Assembly (NCBI GenBank): GCA_002067265.1
Contig: MVQW01000252.1
Location: 1 to 22,333 of the forward strand
DNA length: 22,333 bases
Direction: 5' to 3'
Source: Methanomethylovorans sp. PtaU1.Bin073
GTDB taxonomy: Archaea > Halobacteriota > Methanosarcinia > Methanosarcinales > Methanosarcinaceae
Position 1 is the stretch's first letter. Every line of letters starts with the position of its first letter. A program made the translations under genes and the position numbers. Shown here piece by piece: positions 7,219 through 14,917 of the stretch. The notes beneath the pieces are model-generated. The model was given only the letters and a program-made list of their open reading frames with translations, was not told the origin of the DNA and ran no database searches.

Positions 7219-8054
7219 GAATCACCATATAAGACCAATACAGTAAGGAATACCCACAACATTATGTTCAAAACAAAGGGTTTGTCCTTCATCAATAGCT
7301 CCACTTCTTCTCCAATACCTTTCAAATTGATCAGCTGAACGTAGCGGAATACACCATAAAACGCAAATGGGAGTGTCAGCATCATTGCCGTGTGTACTGA
7401 AACAGTATACAGAGCGTATGACATTAACAGCATGGAAACAGAAGAGTTCAATAGAGTTTCGCTCATTGTAATATTATATTGTGACAGGCTATTCCTTGAA
7501 TTTTGGTCACCGCCCAGTTCATGCCTCCTCTTTCCGAATGTTAGAACCAGTGCCAGAAGAAAAACACATAATATTAACCAAGGGGAAATAACTACATTGA
7601 TCACAACGCAACCAACTATCGCCCGTATCACGAATCCTACGGCAATAAAGATAGCATCTACAATAGCAAAATTCTTGAAATAAAAAGAGTAGACTATGCT
7701 ATTAACAAGATACAGCAAACTTACAATCCCCACTAACTGCCCCATTGAAAAAGCGATAGCAAGAGAAACTGCCATTATCGTAAAAGATATAAAAAGCGCA
7801 TTTTTGACAGGCAGAAGGCCAGCTGCGATCGGCCTGTTTCTTTTCTTGGGATGCAACCGATCTTTTTCTATGTCCTTAAGGTCGTTCAACATATATTGAG
7901 AACCTGCAAGCATGCAGAATACAAAGAAAATAAAAAGAAGATCCAGCCACATTTCGAGATTAAGTATGTTCTTTGAAAAAATGATACACAGAAAAATAAC
8001 AAAGTTCTTGTACCATTGGTGGGGACGCATGGATTTGATCACTGGTCTAAGCAT
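7215..8054 (-). CDS. UbiA-family prenyltransferase, decaprenyl-phosphate phosphoribosyltransferase-like
   Basis: A polytopic UbiA-superfamily enzyme of 279 residues. The first Asp-rich motif is NDLKDIEKDRLHPKKRNRP (57-75), continuing with IAAG. The second region is YSFYFKNFAIVDAIFIAVGF (D133), followed by RAIVG and FGKRRHEL. The HPxKxxRPIAAG pattern, the GFvxRAIxG segment and the GKRRxEL tail are typical of DPPR synthase-type members (Rv3806c-like), which transfer phosphoribose from PRPP to a polyprenyl phosphate, rather than of geranylgeranylglyceryl-phosphate or quinone enzymes. GAGG lies 6 nt before the ATG. The PHP gene follows with a 4-bp overlap. Substrate assignment is by motif recognition; an archaeal polyprenyl phosphate is the likely acceptor. 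Confidence 0.85.
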   Translation of the reverse strand: MLRPVIKSMRPHQWYKNFVIFLCIIFSKNILNLEMWLDLLFIFFVFCMLAGSQYMLNDLKDIEKDRLHPKKRNRPIAAGLLPVKNALFISFTIMAVSLAIAFSMGQLVGIVSLLYLVNSIVYSFYFKNFAIVDAIFIAVGFVIRAIVGCVVINVVISPWLILCVFLLALVLTFGKRRHELGGDQNSRNSLSQYNITMSETLLNSSVSMLLMSYALYTVSVHTAMMLTLPFAFYGVFRYVQLINLKGIGEEVELLMKDKPFVLNIMLWVFLTVLVLYGDS

Positions 8055-8110
8055 GATAAGCCTCGTCTATTTGAGAATCTGGTTTCAGTTTTTAAAGAAT
8101 AAATAGAGTT

Positions 8111-8524
8111 TCAGAACGATTCTCTGACCTTCTTTGCCAGATCAGCCAAATTACCGGTATCAGGATTTGTTTCCACTATACTGTGCATCGATCCACCGTT
8201 ATCCCCCTCCTTACGGGGAATTATATGGACATGCACATGAGGTACGCTTTGTCCGGCAACTTCACCTACATTCATACCTATGTTCATACCATGCAGATCA
8301 AAAGTCTTACTCACAACCTTTGATATCTTGTGCACTGAAGCGAATAGATCCGAAGCATCTTTTACATCCAGATCAGTAAATCTCTCAATATGCTTTTTGG
8401 GAAGTACTACAGTATGTCCTTCGGAGCACGGATAGATGTCAAGGAAAGCAAAAACTAAGTCGTCTTCATAAACTTTATAAGAAGGAATAGACCCTGAAAT
8501 AATTTTGCAGAAAATGCATTCCAT
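8111..8524 (-). CDS. HIT-family nucleotide hydrolase/transferase
   Basis: A 137-residue Hint-branch HIT protein. It has the N-terminal CIFCKIISGSIPSYKVYED block, FLDIYPCSEGHTVVLPKKH, and the catalytic triad HVHVHIIPR (H98, H100, H102 counted from the upstream ATG). Such proteins hydrolyse adenosine phosphoramidates or related nucleotidyl-phosphates in the cytoplasm. I prefer the second ATG (8524) because GAGGCG at 8536-8531 is well spaced from it; the alternative ATG is at 8530. It is the first gene of the minus-strand operon, 56 bp upstream of the UbiA gene, so it may be co-transcribed by position rather than by pathway. Confidence 0.88.
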   Translation of the reverse strand: MECIFCKIISGSIPSYKVYEDDLVFAFLDIYPCSEGHTVVLPKKHIERFTDLDVKDASDLFASVHKISKVVSKTFDLHGMNIGMNVGEVAGQSVPHVHVHIIPRKEGDNGGSMHSIVETNPDTGNLADLAKKVRESF

Positions 8525-8553
8525 GTACATCGCCTCAATCAGAAGCCATAATC

Positions 8554-8572
8554 ACTCATATAAGATAAATAT
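8554..8572 (-). promoter_or_regulatory. candidate TATA region of the HIT-UbiA-PHP-YbhN-DUF362 operon
   Basis: On the minus strand ATTTATCTTATATGAG lies 30-45 nt before the HIT start, giving a short leader. AT-rich sequence surrounds it, so the exact box is uncertain. Confidence 0.35.
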
Positions 8573-8702
8573 GACGTAATATCTCATATGAAATAATTTT
8601 GTAAATAAATGTTGAATAAGAAAAACATACCGCTATTGATAAAAAAGTTGCATGCTTTTATTTATAGTTAAACACTCATGGTTTATAACTTATGCATGTA
8701 AA

Positions 8703-8854
8703 GGTTCTGTAGAAAACATACATATTATGTTTTAACCACTGAGTTCACAGAGAACACAGAGGATGGCATATTTATTCATCTCCTTGAACTCTGTGTACTC
8801 TGTGGTTGCATCTGCCCACAGTTGGGATTGTGGCGTGACTATTTCTACAAAGCC
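8703..8854. mobile_element. non-autonomous miniature element (MITE-like), 152 bp, with 8-bp target duplication
   Basis: The ends form an imperfect 13-bp terminal inverted repeat: GGTTCTGTAGAAA (8703-8715) and the complement of TTTCTACAAAGCC (8842-8854), 11 of 13 matching. CATGTAAA flanks both sides directly (8695-8702 and 8855-8862); a ninth base, G, also matches. The interior is a large imperfect palindrome with arms AACCACTGAGTTCACAGAG (8734-8752) and ACTCTGTGTACTCTGTGGTT (8788-8807). There is no coding capacity. The 8-bp duplication and GG..CTGT...AAA ends are reminiscent of IS6-type termini, but the parent family is not established. The element lies upstream of the HIT operon, in a 433-bp spacer (8531-8963) that otherwise holds only the operon promoter and the hairpin at 8888. 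Confidence 0.75.
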
Positions 8855-8887
8855 CATGTAAAGAATCGTATTCAATAGATAACGATG

Positions 8888-8936
8888 GCAAACTATAAGT
8901 TTCAAACAAATGGTTCACAACTATAGTTTGCTTTTT
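8888..8936 (+). terminator. hairpin with T-tract, plus-strand orientation
   Basis: A perfect 10-bp inverted repeat GCAAACTATA (8888-8897) / TATAGTTTGC (8922-8931) with a 24-nt loop is followed by TTTTT. It looks like a plus-strand terminator, yet both neighbouring genes are on the minus strand. It may also act in the 3' region of the glycosyltransferase gene that ends at 8964. Confidence 0.4.
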
Positions 8937-8963
8937 CTATATATTCCGATTCCGATAAGAAAA

Positions 8964-11012
8964 TTATAAAACTGTATGAGGAAACACGACTGTGACATTT
9001 TGGAAAGCCACACTTAAACATCTGTCATCAGTACTGTTTTCAATGTTCTGAGGTTTCAAGCAACCTTCTGGCACATAGAACCTAACAACATTCACCCCTT
9101 CTTTAAAATGTAAAGTTGTTTGGACATCAGTAAATGTCGTAGAAGATATATTTACCCAATGTTCCAATAGACCGTTCATGTAAATCTCAAGATTTACAGG
9201 CCTACAGTAGCTGACCGCCCTAAAATCGAGAGACTTGTCCATGTTCTCCTGTGAGTATATTACTATAGTTGCATTATTTGAAGTCCAGCGGGTGGGAATA
9301 TCAGCCCAATCCTCGAGTTCGTACCAGTTGCTTAAAAACACAACTGAATTACTGTTCGTTTCAATATTACTATCACTGATGCTTATCCACACTTTTCCCG
9401 GGGAAGATACAGATAATTTATAAACATAGCTCTTTTTGTCCTTATAAACAGTTTCCATCTCCGTAATGATTAAATAATTCACCTCATCTTCTTTCAGGTC
9501 CAGATCATACTTCTTGCTCCCCAATTTTAAGGAAACTGGAATATCTTTGTCTTGTGAACCTATTACAATTGACATAACATTCGTTTTATTCTCTGACCTT
9601 ATTAATAAATTCGTAGAGCCGTTGATCATAAATAGATCTTCTGAAAAGTGACTACTTTCATCCAATTCATACACTTTGAGATCTCCTATTTTATGGTCAC
9701 GTTCCCAAAAAGGAAGATAAGTCAATTGAGTATATTCGATTGGCAAATAAGAGTATGGAAAAATAGTCTGATGAATTGAAGGATTGGCTGAATTTCCAAT
9801 AGGATCTAAAATGACCGGATTTAAAGTTATACAGGCTAATAAAGTAACTATCAATAACTGTTTTAAATTAACTTTCTGAATTAGAAATAAAAACAATGGG
9901 TATACATAAAAATACCTGTTACCTATCGCATGAGCGCCACCCCAATAATTGTAGCCGACAATTATACAAAAGAATAAGATGTATAGAACAATTCCTGCAG
10001 AAATCAAGATCTTATCTGGGCTGGCATTAATGTGATCTTTGATCTCATTTGTTTTTGTAAGAATATTGGTTTTGGGATAAACAAATTTTAAAATTGGTAT
10101 CGTTGAGAGGAGTACGAACGGATAATACCAAAACATTCCTGTGAAACTACCAAAGAAATAGTAGAATAGATTGTATGGAACGATTTTTATATTATCGGTG
10201 TTAATTAGTGCATCGATATTGTTTTGAGATACACTAAATAATGGCCTTCCAATTTCATTGATGCTGTCATATCCACCTACAAACGGATATCCTTGTGCAT
10301 AATATAACCTATTTCCACCATAGAAAGAGAAGGTTTCTGCATTCATAAAAAAATAGCTGTATATTAAAACAACAGGCAGTATAAAAACAGTAAACATCAA
10401 AATAACAGTATTATACCTTTTGCGATATAATTCATAGAAAAACAGCGGGATAAAAAAGAACATATTTGGGACTTTTGCTACAAATGCTATGCCAAAAATA
10501 AAAGAAGAAATTGAAAGATATTTAGCATTATTTTGCCTGAAATACATTATCCAAAAAAACATACCGCTCATTACAAGGAACATGTTATAAATTTCGGCAT
10601 GTATCCAGAAAATATAAACAAAAGCTGCAGACAGAAAAAAATACAGTGAAGATATTCCCAGTGCAATACTATCTCCATTTTCATTTCGCAAATAAAGATA
10701 ACCTATCAGGATCATTAAGAAAAACATTAATCCATTGAAGAGTAAAACCCCATTTGTCCCAAATAACTTATAGAACGGGACTGAAAATAATGCATATGTA
10801 AATTCTTTTCCGTAATAATATTCCCCATTATTTGTTTTTATTAAAAATAAGCCAGCGGGATCAAAATGATCATCAAAAGCCCGATTAATGTCTTTAGACT
10901 CATATCGTATATCAAAGTCACTAGATATACTCTGTATTTGCATGTAGTAAGTACCAGCATCTGCCCAGCGATGGATTGGAGCATTCATTGTTATAATTAT
11001 AAGAAAAAACAA
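8964..11012 (-). CDS. large multi-spanning glycosyltransferase (PMT/ArnT-like, GT-C fold)
   Basis: About 680 residues: roughly ten hydrophobic segments in the first 420, then about 250 residues that look like an extracytoplasmic beta-rich domain. The first luminal loop has RWADAGTYYMQIQSISSDFD, with the Asp expected for the catalytic residue of GT-C lipid-phosphate-sugar transferases. FWIHAEIYNMFLVMSG and NYWGGAHAIGNRYFYVYPLF are further recognisable family-like blocks. The enzyme would transfer a sugar from a dolichyl/polyprenyl phosphate donor outside the membrane. The TTG at 11012 falls inside the first membrane segment, so it is probably not the real start. Frame-consistent residues (LTQAHYVKITLASI) continue upstream and would reach an ATG at 11100 if a 7-nt A/T run (11079-11085) had one base fewer. 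An exact family name is not certain. Confidence 0.75.
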   Translation of the reverse strand: MFFLIIITMNAPIHRWADAGTYYMQIQSISSDFDIRYESKDINRAFDDHFDPAGLFLIKTNNGEYYYGKEFTYALFSVPFYKLFGTNGVLLFNGLMFFLMILIGYLYLRNENGDSIALGISSLYFFLSAAFVYIFWIHAEIYNMFLVMSGMFFWIMYFRQNNAKYLSISSFIFGIAFVAKVPNMFFFIPLFFYELYRKRYNTVILMFTVFILPVVLIYSYFFMNAETFSFYGGNRLYYAQGYPFVGGYDSINEIGRPLFSVSQNNIDALINTDNIKIVPYNLFYYFFGSFTGMFWYYPFVLLSTIPILKFVYPKTNILTKTNEIKDHINASPDKILISAGIVLYILFFCIIVGYNYWGGAHAIGNRYFYVYPLFLFLIQKVNLKQLLIVTLLACITLNPVILDPIGNSANPSIHQTIFPYSYLPIEYTQLTYLPFWERDHKIGDLKVYELDESSHFSEDLFMINGSTNLLIRSENKTNVMSIVIGSQDKDIPVSLKLGSKKYDLDLKEDEVNYLIITEMETVYKDKKSYVYKLSVSSPGKVWISISDSNIETNSNSVVFLSNWYELEDWADIPTRWTSNNATIVIYSQENMDKSLDFRAVSYCRPVNLEIYMNGLLEHWVNISSTTFTDVQTTLHFKEGVNVVRFYVPEGCLKPQNIENSTDDRCLSVAFQNVTVVFPHTVL

Positions 11013-11130
11013 TATTGAAGCAAGTGTGATCTTAACATAATGAGCTTGAGTTAATTTTGTTAAATCGTTGACTGAAATAAAAAAACCCCCAATTAATCAT
11101 CAATATTTTAAGCACAAATAAGAACTGAGA

Positions 11131-11139
11131 GATATAAAG
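11131..11139 (-). promoter_or_regulatory. TATA box candidate for the membrane glycosyltransferase
   Basis: On the minus strand CTTTATATC is centred 35 nt upstream of the ATG at 11100. This fits a short-leader archaeal transcript and supports 11100 rather than 11012 as the original start. Confidence 0.45.
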
Positions 11140-11317
11140 GTATCTTAAAAATAAGTATATATAGGCATAAGAGGTTGATTTTGAATATTGATATATCTGT
11201 TTAGCAGGTTCTTTGATATTAGGTCGGTAGAGATTATTTTCTGATGACGAGGTAAACCTAATATACTTATTAGATAAAATAGGCATATCTCTGTTTCTGT
11301 AGTTTGTTTTGGACAAA

Positions 11318-11323
11318 TTTATA
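11318..11323 (+). promoter_or_regulatory. TATA box candidate for the second YbhN-like gene
   Basis: AAATTTATACAG is centred about 34 nt before the ATG at 11355. This predicts a leader of around 10 nt. It lies in the spacer shared with the divergent glycosyltransferase gene. Confidence 0.4.
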
Positions 11324-11354
11324 CAGTGAAAGAGTAGAAAAAGGATTAAAGAGT

Positions 11355-12350
11355 ATGGATAAAAATGTTATTAGAATGATTTCCGCAATCGTTGTTTCAT
11401 TAACTCTTCTTTTTGTATTATATTCACAAATTGATGTTGACGATATTCTTTCTACAGTTGGTCTCATTGATCCATTTTATCTCTCAATTGCATTTATGTT
11501 GTATGTAGGCAATTATTTTTTCAGGTCTCTGCGCTTTTACCTGCTCTTGGAAAAGAAGATCAGTTTGAAAGACTTATTTACAGTTGTCTGTGTTCACAAT
11601 ATGACAAATAATATTTTCCCAGCAAGAACAGGAGAATTGTCTTATATCTATCTTTTAAAAAAAATCCATTACAAAAAAATAGAAGAAGGTATAGCATCAT
11701 TGCTGATCGCAAGATTTCTTGACTTTGTATCAATAATGGTTTTATTTCTGATAGCAACCTATACCATTGGGAGTTTTACTCCAGCAACTATGCATTTAGT
11801 ATGGATAATTACATTTTTTATGCTGTCACTGATCATGCTATTTGTGATGTTTGTGTATTTTGGAAAGAAAGTGCCTCAACTTTTCAGAGCTATTGCTTTT
11901 CGATTAAAACTGGATAATATCGATCTCATTTCTTTGTTATTGGATAAAACCGATGGAACAATAGAGAGACTTCAGTTGCTTAAGAATTATAAAAAGACAC
12001 ATTTGCTCAAATTGATAATGGTTTCTCTGACCATCTGGCTTTTAATGTATTATTTCAATTTCCTTATTGTACGTGCAATGAATATTAATCTGAATTTTCT
12101 GCTCGTTGTTTTTGCAACATCCTTTGCAATATTTACAACAGTTTTACCGATCCAGGGAATGGGTGGATTCGGAACTCTTGAAAGCGGATGGGTCATAGGC
12201 TTTATAACTGTGGGTCTGTCAAAGGGCATTGCAATAAGTTCCGGGATTATCTATCATACTATCATATTGATGTATTTCCTTCTTCTGGGTATTTGGGGAA
12301 CTATGGCGATAAAAAGGAGATCAAGGATTGAACAAAATCACTTATTGTAG
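11355..12350 (+). CDS. YbhN/AglD-like membrane protein (LPG synthase TM / UPF0104 family), second copy
   Basis: A 331-residue integral membrane protein with about eight hydrophobic segments. Family motifs are YVGNYFFRSLRFYLLL, MTNNIFPARTGELSYIYLLK, IARFLDFVSI and LPIQGMGGFGTLESGW. The RTGE and GMGGFG blocks match AglD-like members better than the paralogue at 5648-6595 does. It would handle a dolichol/polyprenyl-phosphate sugar at the membrane. The chosen ATG follows an AAGGA-containing leader and a TATA box; a longer frame from 11304 has no support. It is the only plus-strand gene in the glycan group and its 3' end overlaps the convergent methyltransferase gene by 13 bp. Confidence 0.85.
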   Translation: MDKNVIRMISAIVVSLTLLFVLYSQIDVDDILSTVGLIDPFYLSIAFMLYVGNYFFRSLRFYLLLEKKISLKDLFTVVCVHNMTNNIFPARTGELSYIYLLKKIHYKKIEEGIASLLIARFLDFVSIMVLFLIATYTIGSFTPATMHLVWIITFFMLSLIMLFVMFVYFGKKVPQLFRAIAFRLKLDNIDLISLLLDKTDGTIERLQLLKNYKKTHLLKLIMVSLTIWLLMYYFNFLIVRAMNINLNFLLVVFATSFAIFTTVLPIQGMGGFGTLESGWVIGFITVGLSKGIAISSGIIYHTIILMYFLLLGIWGTMAIKRRSRIEQNHLL

Positions 12351-13084
12351 GATGGTTTTTTACATACGGCGATCAATGACAGACCAACTGGGAAGCTAAT
12401 ATTGTTTTCAACAGTTGAGAACCACTTATTTAAGAAACCGTAATAAAATGGAGCATTATTCCTATATCTGAACTCTTCATTTATTTGCTTTTTCAGCAGT
12501 TTTTCAGATATAATTACAGGAAAAAATCCCAGAAAATTCCAGTACTTTATTTTAATGACCGTTAATCCGGAACTTTCAATCAATTTAACCAGATCATCCC
12601 TGTTATACCTTCTGTAATGTCCTATTTCCTTATCACGAATACCATACAAGAAACTAAAAGCTGGAACAGAAACTATGAGGATAGCTTCTTCTTTTAATGT
12701 ATAGACCAAATTATTTAAAACTGTCTGGTCATCCTCTATATGTTCAAGGACGTCGAGACAAATGACCGTATCGTATATGTCATTCCCAAGAGATTTGACA
12801 TTCATCAGGTCCATAGTATGAATGCTAGCAGTTCGATCGTTTTGTTCAAGGATTTTGTGTGTAAATGAAGTTAAATCCTCAACACAATCGATGGCTGTAA
12901 CTTGATATCCCTCATTGAGCAGGCTTAAAGTCATGTGACCGGTACCGCAACCGGCATCCAGAACAGAATGACCCTTCACATACTTTTTTACAAGCAAACG
13001 TAAATTTTCCCATCTGAAGTCTCTTTTTCCAGACTCATGGATCTTTTCCAGATGACTTGCTATATTTGAATCCATCCCACTCAT
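12338..13084 (-). CDS. class I SAM-dependent methyltransferase
   Basis: A 248-residue Rossmann-fold methyltransferase. SAM motif I is VLDAGCGTGH (41-50), motif II has VTAIDCVED, and the post-motif strand is TVICLDVLEHIEDD with the usual LEH. The segment FLYGIRDKEIGHYRRYNRDD is shared with UbiE/UbiG-like methyltransferases found in polysaccharide and glycolipid clusters. The substrate cannot be read from sequence; neighbours suggest a glycan or polyprenyl-linked sugar. It lies 55 bp downstream of the GT2 gene and has its own TATA-like element. The 3' end overlaps the convergent YbhN-like gene. Confidence 0.85.
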   Translation of the reverse strand: MSGMDSNIASHLEKIHESGKRDFRWENLRLLVKKYVKGHSVLDAGCGTGHMTLSLLNEGYQVTAIDCVEDLTSFTHKILEQNDRTASIHTMDLMNVKSLGNDIYDTVICLDVLEHIEDDQTVLNNLVYTLKEEAILIVSVPAFSFLYGIRDKEIGHYRRYNRDDLVKLIESSGLTVIKIKYWNFLGFFPVIISEKLLKKQINEEFRYRNNAPFYYGFLNKWFSTVENNISFPVGLSLIAVCKKPSYNK

Positions 13085-13120
13085 CCTATTGTTTAGCCCT
13101 TAAGTTATTCTTTGATGTTA

Positions 13121-13128
13121 TTTATATA
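13121..13128 (-). promoter_or_regulatory. TATA box candidate for the methyltransferase gene
   Basis: GTATATAAATAA on the minus strand is centred about 40 nt upstream of the ATG at 13084. It suggests transcription separate from the upstream GT2 gene. Confidence 0.45.
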
Positions 13129-13139
13129 CATACATATTT

Positions 13140-14081
13140 TCAGAGATTAGTTTCCGGTTTAAAACTATCGTATTTGATTATGTAGTCATCATTGTTCCTA
13201 GTGTTTGTAACCAATTCTCCTATCAACCCAAGAGAAATGAACTGCACACCTGTTACGATAAGCAAGATCCCAAGCATTAACAAAGGTCTGTCTCCAATTT
13301 TTATACCTCTGAACCACAAAGAGAACACATATGCACATATTAGTATCCCGGATAGACCAAGAAGAAAACCCATACTGCCAAATATATGGAGAGGTCTTTT
13401 TTTGTAAGTTACTAAAAATATAACGGTAATAAGATCGAGAAATCCTTTTAATACCCTTTCAATTCCATATTTTGATTTACCATAAATTCTTTCATGGTGA
13501 TCAACTTTTATTTCTCCAACGGTATATCCTTTCCAGTAAGCAAGAACAGGAACGTATCGATGTAATTCCGCATATACATGTATATTTTTCACAACATAAC
13601 TTCTGTATCCTTTATATCCGCAGTTGAAGTCATGAATATTTATACCTGTTAATATTCGTGTTATATTATTAAATATTTTAGAAAATACTCTTTTACTCAT
13701 TGCGTCTTTTCGTTTGAACTTCCAACCGGATACCATGTCGTATTTTTTAAGAGACATCAGGAATTTGGGGATTTCTTTTGGATCATCTTGCAAGTCTCCA
13801 TCCATAGTAATGATATATTTTCCCCTCGCTTCTCTAAAACCACACGAAAGCGCTGCAGCTTTTCCATAGTTCCGCTGGAATTGAACTATTCTGAGATGAT
13901 CCGCTTTAACATCCTTAAGTCTTTTAAAAGTATTATCCGTAGAACCATCGTCTATGAATATTATTTCATAGGTCAGACCCAATGCAGGAATTATATTCAT
14001 AAGTTCTTCGTACAACCGAACTACATTTTCTTCCTCATTATGAACTGGGATCACTATGGAAAGATTAGTTTTTTTCAACAT
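13140..14081 (-). CDS. GT2 glycosyltransferase, DPM1/GtrB-like, with two C-terminal membrane helices
   Basis: A 313-residue family-2 glycosyltransferase. The GT-A fold is clear: LSIVIPVHNEEENV, IIFIDDGSTDNT, FQRNYGKAAALSCGF and the metal-binding ITMDGDLQDDP (D94, D96). Further blocks are FNCGYKGYRS and GKSKYGIERVLKGFLDL. Two hydrophobic segments follow (about 230-255 and 262-288). Proteins of this architecture make polyprenyl/dolichyl-phosphate sugars at the cytoplasmic face, which GT-C enzymes then use outside; the large GT-C-like protein at 8964 is a natural partner. AAAGGAAA precedes the ATG. The nucleotide-sugar substrate is unknown. Confidence 0.88.
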   Translation of the reverse strand: MLKKTNLSIVIPVHNEEENVVRLYEELMNIIPALGLTYEIIFIDDGSTDNTFKRLKDVKADHLRIVQFQRNYGKAAALSCGFREARGKYIITMDGDLQDDPKEIPKFLMSLKKYDMVSGWKFKRKDAMSKRVFSKIFNNITRILTGINIHDFNCGYKGYRSYVVKNIHVYAELHRYVPVLAYWKGYTVGEIKVDHHERIYGKSKYGIERVLKGFLDLITVIFLVTYKKRPLHIFGSMGFLLGLSGILICAYVFSLWFRGIKIGDRPLLMLGILLIVTGVQFISLGLIGELVTNTRNNDDYIIKYDSFKPETNL

Positions 14082-14317
14082 GAAAAGTTTCCTTTATTTT
14101 AATTACTTCAAAAATGCAGGCAAACATATACTCGGTTGATAGTAATTATTAATAAGTCTTAAAATTGTCTATTCTAATCCCCTGCGGTGTTCCCATGATA
14201 TTATAACCAATTCATCACAAAATTAATGTCTCGAGGGGAATTGTAAATAAACCTGATCGACCCAATTAGACTATCACATATCTCTTTCAAGATAAATATG
14301 CTATATTTGCATACTGC

Positions 14318-14358
14318 AAAAAACAGATATCCTTCTTAAGACTCTAAAGTAAGATATC
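14318..14358 (-). terminator. terminator candidate after the FKBP gene
   Basis: GATATC (14353-14358, overlapping the stop codon) pairs with GATATC (14326-14331), and TTA/TAA inside extends the stem. TGTTTTTTGC follows on the minus strand. Confidence 0.45.
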
Positions 14359-14785
14359 AGCTTATCCCCACAACCTTTATCTCAAAATGCAGCACCTCAC
14401 CGGCAAGCGGATGGTTCATGTCAAGGGTAACGCTTTCCTCGGTAATGGTGGTGATAGTGGCTGGCATCTTGGAGCCGTCAGGCAGGCTTACCAGCAGCAT
14501 GGTGTCCTCTGTTAACCTCTCATTATTAGGAATAGAGGATCTGGGAATAGTTTCTACTAAATTCTTGCTATATTCACCATATCCCTGAGAGGGTTCAAGC
14601 ACTATGGTCTTCTTGTCACCTATCTCCATGCCCAATACAGCATCCTCGAAACCCTGTAATACCTGGCCGCCACCAACCTTGAATTCCAGAGGACCGCCTT
14701 GACTTTCAGAGCTATCGAAAACTCCACCATTATCAAGAGTACCAACGTACTCCACTGCAACAATGTCACCTATCTTTACGCCCAA
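14357..14785 (-). CDS. FKBP-type peptidyl-prolyl isomerase, SlyD-like
   Basis: A 142-residue short archaeal FKBP that assists protein folding in the cytoplasm. The FKBP core is split by an IF (insert-in-flap) domain: VEYVGTLDNGGVFDSS and GGGQVLQGFEDAVLGMEIGD precede it, then the IF region (about 70-120), then DMNHPLAGEVLHFEIKVVG. There is no His-rich metal-binding tail as in E. coli SlyD. The frame starts with TTG, preceded by AAGGGATGG; the nearby ATG at that site is out of frame. It lies 132 bp downstream of the CobW gene, has its own TATA-like element and has a leader hairpin. Confidence 0.9.
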   Translation of the reverse strand: MGVKIGDIVAVEYVGTLDNGGVFDSSESQGGPLEFKVGGGQVLQGFEDAVLGMEIGDKKTIVLEPSQGYGEYSKNLVETIPRSSIPNNERLTEDTMLLVSLPDGSKMPATITTITEESVTLDMNHPLAGEVLHFEIKVVGIS

Positions 14786-14800
14786 GATACCATCCCTTCT

Positions 14801-14850
14801 GAGTAAAAAATCAACTTTTACTCTACAGAATAGAACTTGCAGACTTATAA
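14801..14850 (-). promoter_or_regulatory. FKBP promoter region with an 8-bp palindrome near the expected transcript start
   Basis: TTATAA (14845-14850, minus strand CATTATAAG) lies about 62 nt before the TTG start. GAGTAAAA (14801-14808) / TTTTACTC (14816-14823) forms a perfect inverted repeat with a 7-nt spacer, close to where transcription should begin. It could be an operator or a leader hairpin; nothing shows which. Confidence 0.4.
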
Positions 14851-14917
14851 TGCTTTCCGATTATGTTTATTTTGAAGGGTCAATGAAAAAGAGTAAACAA
14901 AAAAGATGCAAAGGAAT

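Noticed and set aside
11032..11316. 94-codon minus-strand frame upstream of the membrane glycosyltransferase
   Set aside because: It covers the predicted promoter and the probable true N-terminus of the glycosyltransferase; composition is that of AT-rich spacer.
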